Part shown: positions 1 through 5,441 of the stretch, one piece after another | Position numbering within the stretch: the first letter of the stretch is position 1 | How the letters are laid out: every line of letters begins with the position of its first letter | Assembly: GCA_903789505.1 (NCBI GenBank) | Contig: CAIFEU010000045.1 | Location: 12,142-17,601 of the forward strand | Length of the DNA stretch: 5,460 nt | Source of the DNA: an uncultured Coriobacteriales bacterium | GTDB taxonomy: Bacteria > Actinomycetota > Coriobacteriia > Coriobacteriales > UMGS124 | Direction: 5' to 3' | Program-made: the position numbers and the translations under genes | The notes under the pieces: generated by a model | Databases searched by the model: none | What the model was told of the DNA's origin: nothing | The model's input: the letters and a program-made list of their open reading frames with translations, nothing else

Positions 1-375
1 GAGGGCTTCGAGGCCGCAGGCGACAGCGAGCCCGGCGCGGTCTGGAAGATCACCTCGATGGTCGAGAAGCCCGACCTCGCGGACGCCCCGAGCCACCTGG
101 CGATTTTCGGCCGCTACCTTCTGAGCGCGCACGTCATGGAGCTGCTCGCCACGCAGGAGCCCGGCAAGGGCAACGAGGTCCAGCTCACCGACGCCCTCGT
201 GCGCAGTCTGGCCGACGAGGAGATGTACGCGGTGGTCATCGACCCGTCCGAGGGCCACGACACCGGCACGATTCCCAACCTGGTCGCCGCCGGTGTTCGC
301 ATGGGGCTCGCGGACCCGCGCTACGCCGCCTCGCTGCGCGAAGCGCTCTCCGACCTCCTCCGCCCCGAGGCGTAG
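1..375 (+). CDS. galU: UTP-glucose-1-phosphate uridylyltransferase (GalU), C-terminal part, 5' truncated by window edge
   Basis: GalU makes UDP-glucose from UTP and glucose-1-phosphate in the cytoplasm, feeding cell-wall and polysaccharide glycosylation and galactose metabolism. The frame is open from base 1 and ends at TAG 373-375, giving 124 residues, roughly the last 40% of a protein that is usually about 290-310 residues. Visible family signatures are VEKP (fragment residues 21-24), the APSxLAxxGRY segment (29-39), GNEVQLTDAL (57-66, matching the family GxGxEIQLTDA), and HDTG (86-89, matching the HDCG/YDTG loop). The C-terminal helix then ends in LLRPEA. The usual 'GNKLGY' after the DTG loop reads 'TIPNLV', a modest divergence. 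The N-terminal nucleotide-binding loop lies outside the window, so catalytic competence cannot be judged. The stop codon overlaps an AGGGGG tract and is 25 nt from the next gene, which suggests co-transcription. Family assignment is firm; a closely related sugar-nucleotidyltransferase is the only real alternative. Confidence 0.9.
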   Translation, partial: EGFEAAGDSEPGAVWKITSMVEKPDLADAPSHLAIFGRYLLSAHVMELLATQEPGKGNEVQLTDALVRSLADEEMYAVVIDPSEGHDTGTIPNLVAAGVRMGLADPRYAASLREALSDLLRPEA

Positions 376-400
376 GGGGTCGTCCGCAGCCTTGCCAGGC

Positions 401-1810
401 ATGATCAGATTCGGCGTCGACGGCTGGCGCGACCGCTACGGGGAGGGGTTCGACGAGAGCGGCGTCGCCGGCGTGTCCTCGCAGATTGCCGAACAATTCG
501 CCCGTCAGGGGGAGTCGGGGCCGCTCTTCGTGGGTTACGACACGCGCCGGGATGGTCGCAGGTACGCCCGGATCGTCGCCGACACGGTCGCCGCTTGGGG
601 CTTTGACGTGCGCCTGTCCAGCTCGCACTGCCCCCTGGCGGCGCTGAGCTGGGCGACGGCGCGCGAGCCCGGCTCAGCCGGCGCGATCATGGTGACGGCC
701 GGCCACAACGGTGCCGACTGGAACGGGCTCAAGGTGCGCGCCTCGGACGGGAACAAGGTCCCGCAGTCGTTCACCGACGCGATAGAGAACCGCATCGGTT
801 CCGGGTCGCCATGCGAGCCGCCCGCCAGCCTCGCGCGGGGCTCCGTCGACCTGACCGACATCGTCAGCCCCTATCTGGCGGACCTCTCCACGTTGGTGGA
901 CGCCAGCGCCATCGCTCACGCGGGGATGACCGTCGTGCACGACCCGCTCTACGGGGCGTCGCGATCGTACGTGAGCCGCCTGCTGAGCGACATGGACGTC
1001 GACGTCACCGAGATTCACGGGGAGCAGGCGGACGACTTCGGCGAGGTCGCCCCCAACCCGGTCGAGGCGTGGTCGGGGGCATGCGCGGCGAAGGTCAAGG
1101 AGGTCGACGCCTGGGCGGGCTTCGTCAATGGCGCCGACGCGACGCGCGTCTGCGCGGTCGACGACGGGGGAGGCTACGTTTCCTCCGACACCCTCGCCGC
1201 CCTGCTTCTGGAGTTGCTGTGCGAGCGCCATCACGAGACGGGGCGCGTCGTCGTGACGGCCCCGACCTCGGTCGTCGTCCGCCGCCAGGCGATGCGCTTG
1301 GGCTGCCCGGTGACGGTGGTGCCCGTGGGCACCGGGTGGGTAGCCGCCGAGATGGCGCGCGGCGACGTCCTGCTCGGGCTCCAGGAGACCGGCGGCATCG
1401 CCCTGCCGCGCCACCTGCGCGAGCGCGACGGCATCCTGGTCGGCCTGTTCATATGCGAGATGATGGCGACCAGCGGAAAGCGCCTCGGCGCCCTTGTCGA
1501 GGAGCTCGAGCAGCAGGTCGGCCACATGGAGTACGCCAGGCGTGACCTTGAGCTCGACCCGGGGACGACCCAGATGGTCCGAAACATGCTCCCCGGGATC
1601 AACCCTGCCTCGGTGGGCGGGATGACCCCGGTGGCGGTCGACCACAACGACGGACTGCGCCTGCGCTTCGAGGACGACGCGTGGCTGCTCATTCGCCCGT
1701 CGAATACCTCCTCGAAGGTCAGGGTCTACGCCGAGGCGCCGGATGCGGGCGAGCTCGAGCGCATCGTCGAGCAGGGGTGCGAGCTCGTGCGCTCCGACTT
1801 CATGGCGTAG
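401..1810 (+). CDS. Phosphohexomutase-family protein (phosphoglucomutase/phosphomannomutase fold) with degenerate active site; probable pseudoenzyme
   Basis: This 469-residue protein has the length and four-domain order of alpha-D-phosphohexomutases. Domain I opens with FGVDGWR (residues 4-10). The domain II-type segment starts near 150 (HDPLYGASRSYV), domain III runs about 250-365, and domain IV contains RPSNTS (432-437). Working enzymes move phosphate between sugar C1 and C6 through a phosphoserine in TASHN, using Mg held by DGDxD. Here the serine is Gly101 (TAGHNG), the metal loop is N243-G-A-D246-A-T248-R, the Lys of VGFKW is Gly312 (VGTGW), and the sugar-loop Glu is Gln328 (GLQETGG). Arg10, His102, ERDG (341-344) and the phosphate loop RPSNT are kept. 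I infer little or no mutase activity but possible sugar-phosphate binding. ATG 401 fits the family N-terminus; TTG 392 is an alternative start, 12 nt after AGGGGG (374-379). No good ribosome site sits directly before 401. The frame is intact and full length, so this is not a decayed gene. Confidence 0.88.
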   Translation: MIRFGVDGWRDRYGEGFDESGVAGVSSQIAEQFARQGESGPLFVGYDTRRDGRRYARIVADTVAAWGFDVRLSSSHCPLAALSWATAREPGSAGAIMVTAGHNGADWNGLKVRASDGNKVPQSFTDAIENRIGSGSPCEPPASLARGSVDLTDIVSPYLADLSTLVDASAIAHAGMTVVHDPLYGASRSYVSRLLSDMDVDVTEIHGEQADDFGEVAPNPVEAWSGACAAKVKEVDAWAGFVNGADATRVCAVDDGGGYVSSDTLAALLLELLCERHHETGRVVVTAPTSVVVRRQAMRLGCPVTVVPVGTGWVAAEMARGDVLLGLQETGGIALPRHLRERDGILVGLFICEMMATSGKRLGALVEELEQQVGHMEYARRDLELDPGTTQMVRNMLPGINPASVGGMTPVAVDHNDGLRLRFEDDAWLLIRPSNTSSKVRVYAEAPDAGELERIVEQGCELVRSDFMA

Positions 1811-1813
1811 CCT

Positions 1814-1833
1814 CGCCCGCCGCAGAGTGGGCG
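1814..1833 (+). terminator. GC hairpin just after the mutase-like gene, possible terminator
   Basis: CGCCCGC (1814-1820) pairs with GTGGGCG (1827-1833), giving 7 bp with one G-U pair and a 6-nt loop, only 3 nt after the stop codon. An alternative 6-bp pairing of CGCCGC (1818-1823) with GCGGCG (1831-1836) competes with it. There is no T-tract, so it is either a GC-type terminator, a 3'-end stabiliser, or chance in GC-rich DNA. Confidence 0.3.
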
Positions 1834-1869
1834 GCGCGGTCGCGCCTCACTGCGCGGTGACGTGCGCTT

Positions 1870-1940
1870 GGGCAGGTGGACACGCGGGGGCCGCCGGGCG
1901 AGAGGGGACGCCTTCGCCTGCCCGGCGGCGGCACCTGCCC
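1870..1940. terminator. Nested inverted repeat between convergent genes, possible bidirectional terminator
   Basis: An outer 9-bp perfect stem pairs GGGCAGGTG (1870-1878) with CACCTGCCC (1932-1940). Inside it a 10-bp perfect stem pairs GCCGCCGGGC (1890-1899) with GCCCGGCGGC (1920-1929). A competing local hairpin, CCTGCC-cgc-GGCAGG (1934-1948), ends next to the stop codon of the minus-strand gene. The two genes on either side point at each other, which is where a shared terminator would be expected. No T-run follows on either strand, so intrinsic termination is uncertain. Confidence 0.45.
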
Positions 1941-1948
1941 GCGGCAGG

Positions 1949-3775
1949 CTAGGAGGCGCTGCGCCCCTCGTCGGCCGAGTACGCCTGCGAGGCGTGCGCC
2001 TTCATGGACGTCTCGGTCTGCCGGGCAACCTCGCGCGCCTGCTCCCTGTCCATGGCGCGGGCGTACTCCCGTTCGCGGGCCAGGTCCTGGGCGACCTTGA
2101 TGTGCTCGTCGAGCAGCTCGTTTCGCTCCTTGCGGTCGCGCTCCGCCGCTTCGCGCTCCCGGTCCAGCGCCGCCTCGCGCTGGGGCCCCTCCGCCGCTTG
2201 GTACGCCTCCCACTGCCGTCTCTCCTCCGCGCGCGCCTCGACCAGGGGGCAGCGGAGCTCCATGAGGTCGAGCTCGCGCTGGGTGTCTATGCGCCTGCCC
2301 TGCTCGGCTCGCGCGTCCTGCGCCTCGTTGCGCAGCTCGCGATGGCGGTCGGCCACCGCGCGCTCCTCGGCGAGGTCCGCCTTGCGCGCGGGGCGGTCGA
2401 TGCCCTCGGCCTCGCGGAGCTTCGCGTGCGCGACAGCCTCGGCGTTCAGGTAGTCCTCACGCAGCGCCGCGAGCGTCGTCTCCCGCTCGACGTCGAGGCG
2501 CCATCCCTGCTCGGCCCGCGCGTCGTCGGAGGCGTTGCGCTGTTCGCGCAGCCTGCGGACGAGCGCGCCCTCGCGGCACGCCCCGTCGCTCGCAGCCCGC
2601 CTGAGCGGCTCCGCCATGGCGCGACGCTGCTCGATTGCGGCTCCGCGTGCCTCCAGGTAGTCGGCGCGCGCGTCGGCGAGGCGCATCTCCCATTCGACGT
2701 CCTGCTCCCACGCCCTTCTGCGGGCATCGTCGCTCGCGGCGTTCAGCTCCTTGCGCGCCTCGGAGCGCAGCCGCGCCTCGCGCTCCTTGAGCCGGGCCTC
2801 CAACGCGCGCTGGGCCTCCTCCTGCTCGCGGTCGCCCGTGCGGTGGGCGTCGCGTGCGAGCGCGCCGGCGACGGCGCGCTCCTTCGCGAGGCGGTCGATC
2901 TGCCCTGAAAGCTCGTCCGCGCGTGCGTTGCGGCGCCGACGCTCCTCGTCCCTCTGCGCCGCGCGACCCTCGCGCAGGGCGGCGCGGTCGCGGCGGAGCC
3001 CCCTCACCGCCTCGCGCATCGCGCGCTTCCTGTCGATGGCGACGCCGCGCGCCCGGGCCCATCCCTCGCGCGCCTCCGCCTGCTCCATCGAGTTCTCCAC
3101 GCGCATCTCCCATAGCTCGCGAGAGCGCTCGTCCTGCTCCGCGTTGCGCTGCTCGCGCATCAGCGCGCGCTGCTGCCCCTCTGCAGCCCGCAGCCCGGGG
3201 AGCGCCTCGCGCCGCGCCGCGCGGGCCTCCTGTCGCAGCCTGACCGCCTCGTAGTGAGCCTCGACCCAGTCGGACCTGCGCTCAGCGGAGGCCATCTCGC
3301 GGTCGACGTCCATCTGCCAGCGCTCGTTTCGCCACTCGTCCTGCTCCGCGTTGCGCTCCTGGCGCATGCGGGCGCGCAGGTCGTCCTCGCGTTCCCGCCA
3401 CTGCCGCCTGGCCTGCCTCTGCGACTCATCGACCTCCCGGCGCGTGTCCTGCGTCTCGTAGTGCGCCTCGACCCAGTCCGACCTACGCTCCGCGGAGGCC
3501 ATCTCACGGTCCACCGCCATCTGCCACCGACCGGCGGCGCGCTCATCGTCGGCGGCGTTGCGCTGGGCGCGCATGCGGTCGAGTTGCTCGCGCTCTGCGG
3601 CGTCCTGCCGCGCGTACTCTTGGCGCTTGCGCGCTCTCATGTCGATGCTTGCCGCGCGGTTCAGGGCGCGGTCCATGGCCCGCCGCTCGGGACCGGTCAG
3701 TTGGCCCATATCGTCCGACGGGGAGGCGGGGCCGCCGACCCGCGCCTCGTCTGCCCCGGACGCCTGCTGTTCCAT
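1949..3775 (-). CDS. Arg/Glu/Ala-rich helical protein made of eight ~69-residue repeats, function unknown
   Basis: I do not recognise this 608-residue protein. It starts at ATG 3775 with a strong ribosome site AAAAGGAGG (3791-3783) 7 nt upstream, and ends at TAG 1951-1949. By hand count it has about 122 Arg but only 10 Lys, two Cys, and many Glu, Ala and Gln. It has no signal peptide or membrane segment, so it is probably cytoplasmic, extended and alpha-helical or coiled-coil. After a unique N-terminus (about 1-61), a motif recurs with Asn anchors at residues 73, 142, 211, 283, 345, 414, 483 and 552, a spacing of 69 except for 72 and 62 around the fourth copy. Consensus features are RNAxxD, Trp at anchor +11, Val at +15, Trp/Tyr at +28 and Ala at +31. 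Pro or Gly tends to fall near +45 to +58, possibly breaking helices. No Walker or other catalytic motif is seen. A structural, scaffold or partner-binding role is inference only. The strand is confirmed because near-identical repeats differ only at third codon positions. Confidence 0.82.
   Translation of the reverse strand: MEQQASGADEARVGGPASPSDDMGQLTGPERRAMDRALNRAASIDMRARKRQEYARQDAAEREQLDRMRAQRNAADDERAAGRWQMAVDREMASAERRSDWVEAHYETQDTRREVDESQRQARRQWREREDDLRARMRQERNAEQDEWRNERWQMDVDREMASAERRSDWVEAHYEAVRLRQEARAARREALPGLRAAEGQQRALMREQRNAEQDERSRELWEMRVENSMEQAEAREGWARARGVAIDRKRAMREAVRGLRRDRAALREGRAAQRDEERRRRNARADELSGQIDRLAKERAVAGALARDAHRTGDREQEEAQRALEARLKEREARLRSEARKELNAASDDARRRAWEQDVEWEMRLADARADYLEARGAAIEQRRAMAEPLRRAASDGACREGALVRRLREQRNASDDARAEQGWRLDVERETTLAALREDYLNAEAVAHAKLREAEGIDRPARKADLAEERAVADRHRELRNEAQDARAEQGRRIDTQRELDLMELRCPLVEARAEERRQWEAYQAAEGPQREAALDREREAAERDRKERNELLDEHIKVAQDLAREREYARAMDREQAREVARQTETSMKAHASQAYSADEGRSAS
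2006..3592 (-). repeat. Eight tandem protein repeats, period 69 residues (207 bp), inside the helical protein
   Basis: The conserved Asn codons of the eight copies lie at 3557-3559, 3350-3352, 3143-3145, 2927-2929, 2741-2743, 2534-2536, 2327-2329 and 2120-2122. Five of the seven intervals are exactly 207 bp; the two flanking copy 4 are 216 and 186 bp. Copies 1 and 2 are the most alike, copies 5 and 6 share the DYL version of the DWVEA motif, and copies 4 and 8 are the most diverged. Ala at anchor +31 is present in copies 1, 2, 3, 5, 6 and 7. Outside copies 1-2 the repetition is clear in protein rather than in DNA, which indicates old duplications kept by selection. Confidence 0.8.
3248..3514 (-). 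repeat. Two identical 20-residue segments (repeat copies 1 and 2) encoded with different codons
   Basis: Residues 88-107 (bases 3455-3514) and 157-176 (bases 3248-3307) are identical, running from VDREMASAE to WVEAHYE. The preceding RWQM also matches (residues 83-86 and 152-155). Across the 60 aligned bases there are six differences, all at third codon positions and all silent (GTG/GTC, CGT/CGC twice, GCG/GCT twice, TCG/TCC). Confidence 0.9.
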
Positions 3776-3782
3776 GAGCGTG

Positions 3783-3791
3783 CCTCCTTTT
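3783..3791 (-). promoter_or_regulatory. Strong ribosome binding site of the repeat protein
   Basis: On the minus strand this reads AAAAGGAGG, a near-perfect Shine-Dalgarno sequence 7 nt before ATG 3775. It fixes the start there and argues against the longer in-frame reading that continues upstream to 4279. Confidence 0.8.
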
Positions 3792-4015
3792 CCGTCCTTC
3801 CGCGGGCCGAGCCGCGGGACGCGTGTGGGGGTGGGGTGGGAGCTGGCGGTGAAGGAGGGGCCGGCTCGCATCCCCCTCGGCAATCCTACTACAGCCCGGT
3901 TGGGCGGGGCGGAAGGTCGGCCAGTTCGCGGAACCCGAACGCCTGCTGGAGGGCGACCGGGGGCGCGGACCCGGCGTGCGGCGGAGACACCCCCTCCCCG
4001 CATCTCGCTGCGCCT

Positions 4016-4051
4016 GTTAGCTAGCGGATTGTCTATCGTTTCGTTGATATG
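4016..4051 (+). promoter_or_regulatory. AT-richer patch, candidate promoter/operator for the CobW gene
   Basis: This is the most AT-rich stretch of the upstream region and contains TTGTCT (4029-4034), TATCGT (4034-4039) and TGATAT (4045-4050). TATC-N8-GATA (4034-4049) is a loose dyad. No pair of boxes has both good sequence and a 16-18 nt spacing, so only a general promoter location is proposed, about 105-140 nt before the start codon. Confidence 0.25.
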
Positions 4052-4119
4052 GGCCGCGTCCGGAATCCCCGCCCTCCCGCATGGGAAGCTAAGGGTGCGA
4101 AGCCGCAATCGACAGACTC

Positions 4120-4137
4120 GGGCGCCCCACGGCGCCC
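4120..4137 (+). promoter_or_regulatory. GC hairpin in the leader of the CobW gene
   Basis: GGGCGCC (4120-4126) and GGCGCCC (4131-4137) form a perfect 7-bp stem with a 4-nt CCAC loop, ending 7 nt before the ribosome site. It could act as an attenuator or shape the translation start region, but in DNA this GC-rich it could also be chance. Confidence 0.35.
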
Positions 4138-4144
4138 CGCCACG

Positions 4145-4153
4145 AAAGGGGAG
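4145..4153 (+). promoter_or_regulatory. Ribosome binding site of the CobW GTPase
   Basis: AAAGGGGAG lies just before ATG 4157, with the GGGG core 5 nt away. It decides between this start and an in-frame ATG at 4049 that has no ribosome site and would add 36 residues unlike the family. Confidence 0.7.
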
Positions 4154-4156
4154 CAC

Positions 4157-5353
4157 ATGTCCACCGACCCGACAGAGACCGAGTCCCCGGCGCCGTTCCG
4201 ACGCCGCCCGGGGGATCCCGTCAAGATCGTCCTGCTCACCGGCTACCTGGGCGCGGGCAAGACGACGCTGGTCAACCACATCCTGAGCAACGACCGCGGG
4301 ATCCGCGCCGCGGTTATCGTCAACGACATCGGCGAGGTCAACGTGGATGCGAGCCTGATTCGGAGCGGCGGGCTCTCTCAGGTCACCGACACGCTCATCC
4401 CGCTGACCAACGGCTGCATCTGCTGCACGCTCTCGGACGACCTCGCCCGACAGCTGGGCGGTCTCGCCGAGTCCGGCGACTATGACTACATCATCATCGA
4501 GGCATCCGGCGGCTGCGAGCCCATCCCGATCGCGTACACGATCTCCTCCTTCTGTGACGACGGCTCGCCCGAGCGCTCGAACGCCCCGCTGGCGCTGGAC
4601 AACATCGTCGCGGTGGTCGACTGCGCCCGGATGTTCGACGAGTTCAAGGGCGGCAAGGCGCTGCTCTCCGACGACGTGGACGAGGAGGACGTCGAGGCGC
4701 TGCTCATCCAGCAGATAGAGTTCTGCACGACGCTAGTGCTGAACAAGACCGACCTCGTCACTCCCGAGCAGGTCGCCGAGCTCCGCGCAATAGTGCGCGG
4801 TCTGCAGAAGGAGGCCGTGATCGTGGAGGCGAGCAACGGAGACATACCTCTCGACCAGGTTCTCGACACAGGCCGGTTCGACTTTGAGCGCGCGTACAAT
4901 TCCGCCGCCTGGATTGACGCCATGGCCCACCCCGAGGAGCACGAGGACCCCGAGGTCCTCGAGTACGGCATCTCGACCTTCGTGTACAAGCGCCGCAAGC
5001 CGTTCGACATCGAGGCTCTCTCAGCGTACGTGGAGACATGGCCCGACGAGGTCATTCGGACGAAGGGGACGCTCTGGACCGCCCAGGACCCCGACATGTG
5101 CTATGTGTTCGAGCAGGCGGGCCAGCAGGTCTCCCTCTCGGAGAACGGCCTGTTTGTCGCCAGCGCGCCCGACGAGGAGCGCAGACAGATGCTCGAGGAG
5201 AACCCCGAGCTGCTGGAAGACTGGGACCCCGTCTGCGGGGATCGCGTGAACGAGCTGTGCATCATCGGGAGGAACCTGGACCGCGAGGCTCTCGAGCGCG
5301 GCCTTGACGAATGCCTGACGGAGTGGGCTCCCGAACCATCCTCCCGCTCGTAA
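4157..5353 (+). CDS. CobW/COG0523 family (G3E) GTPase, putative metallochaperone
   Basis: This 398-residue protein belongs to the CobW/HypB/UreG (G3E) P-loop GTPases, COG0523 branch. Members are cytoplasmic and use GTP hydrolysis to deliver metals such as zinc or cobalt to client enzymes. Visible motifs are Walker A G29-YLGAGKTT, the switch-like VNDIGEVNVD (55-64), the metal-binding CICC (C87, C89, C90), a Walker B-like strand YIIIEASGG (111-119), and NKTD (196-199) for guanine recognition. The CobW C-terminal domain spans about 268-390 and ends with GDRVNELCIIG, close to the family GDRxxxLVFIG. Length is typical. The His-rich metal tail of many members is missing; only a short HPEEHEDPE (258-266) stands there. 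The central region 166-182 is very acidic. No cobalamin-biosynthesis gene lies nearby, so 'CobW' is a family name only; the metal and client are unknown. The closest functional models are the zinc-linked YciC/ZigA/ZNG1 types, but no Zur box is recognised upstream. Confidence 0.93.
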   Translation: MSTDPTETESPAPFRRRPGDPVKIVLLTGYLGAGKTTLVNHILSNDRGIRAAVIVNDIGEVNVDASLIRSGGLSQVTDTLIPLTNGCICCTLSDDLARQLGGLAESGDYDYIIIEASGGCEPIPIAYTISSFCDDGSPERSNAPLALDNIVAVVDCARMFDEFKGGKALLSDDVDEEDVEALLIQQIEFCTTLVLNKTDLVTPEQVAELRAIVRGLQKEAVIVEASNGDIPLDQVLDTGRFDFERAYNSAAWIDAMAHPEEHEDPEVLEYGISTFVYKRRKPFDIEALSAYVETWPDEVIRTKGTLWTAQDPDMCYVFEQAGQQVSLSENGLFVASAPDEERRQMLEENPELLEDWDPVCGDRVNELCIIGRNLDREALERGLDECLTEWAPEPSSRS

Positions 5354-5405
5354 CCCTTCGTCGACCTGCTTCGTGCGGCTCGTCCCCCGCCCCTAGCCAC
5401 CCTCC

Positions 5406-5441
5406 GCGCCCCCGGCCCGCCCGGGGGCGCCTGTGTCCCTT
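5406..5441 (+). terminator. Strong stem-loop after the CobW gene, probable terminator
   Basis: GCGCCCCCGG (5406-5415) pairs perfectly over 10 bp with CCGGGGGCGC (5421-5430) around a 5-nt loop, about 50 nt after the stop. It is followed by CTGTGTCCCTT, a weak T-enriched tail, as is common for terminators in GC-rich Actinomycetota. Confidence 0.65.

Larger units (their letters stand above)
3776..4156. other. Divergent intergenic region between repeat protein and CobW GTPase
   Basis: These 381 bases hold no gene I can support. They carry the ribosome sites of both neighbours, short G-rich tracts around 3825-3860, a minor 4-bp hairpin GCCC-ggtt-GGGC (3894-3905), an AT-richer patch at 4016-4051, and a 7-bp GC hairpin at 4120-4137. 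For the minus-strand gene, the least GC-rich promoter-like sequence is around 3882-3895 (minus strand GTAGTAGGAT), with no convincing -35 box. The open frames crossing the region on both strands lack start signals and recognisable protein content. Confidence 0.5.

Noticed and set aside
293..400. N-terminal extension of the mutase-like frame
   Set aside because: It overlaps the galU 3' end, is Arg/Ser/Pro-rich shadow sequence, and the family N-terminus begins at MIRFGVDGWR.
674..1645. Minus-strand open frame (323 codons) opposite the mutase-like gene
   Set aside because: The plus strand carries unmistakable phosphohexomutase domain order through this whole stretch; the minus frame has no recognisable protein.
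1862..2908. Long plus-strand open frame (348 codons) opposite the repeat protein
   Set aside because: It is a Leu/Ala/Arg-rich mirror of the GAG/CGC-rich minus-strand gene. It has no ribosome site or family signature, and the repeat copies vary only at third positions of the minus-strand frame.
2006..3592. CRISPR array or DNA-level satellite as the source of the 207-bp periodicity
   Set aside because: The period is carried by a single intact reading frame and is visible in protein; there are no short identical DNA repeats with unique spacers.
3254..4024. Plus-strand open frame (256 codons) antisense to the repeat protein and running into the intergenic region
   Set aside because: It has the same antisense GC shadow character, with Pro/Gly/Arg low-complexity content and no start signal.
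4034..4049. TATC-N8-GATA dyad as a possible Zur or other repressor operator
   Set aside because: Only four bases per arm match and the centre is not symmetric; this is too weak to call an operator.
4078..4140. Cobalamin-riboswitch-like string (GGGAA...GGGTGCGAAGCC) upstream of the CobW gene
   Set aside because: Only short fragments of the core resemble it; the conserved CCCGCxACTG part and the B12-box context are missing.
3776..4279. In-frame upstream extension of the repeat protein (168 residues)
   Set aside because: The strong AAAAGGAGG site before ATG 3775 fixes the start, and the extension would overlap the CobW coding region on the other strand.
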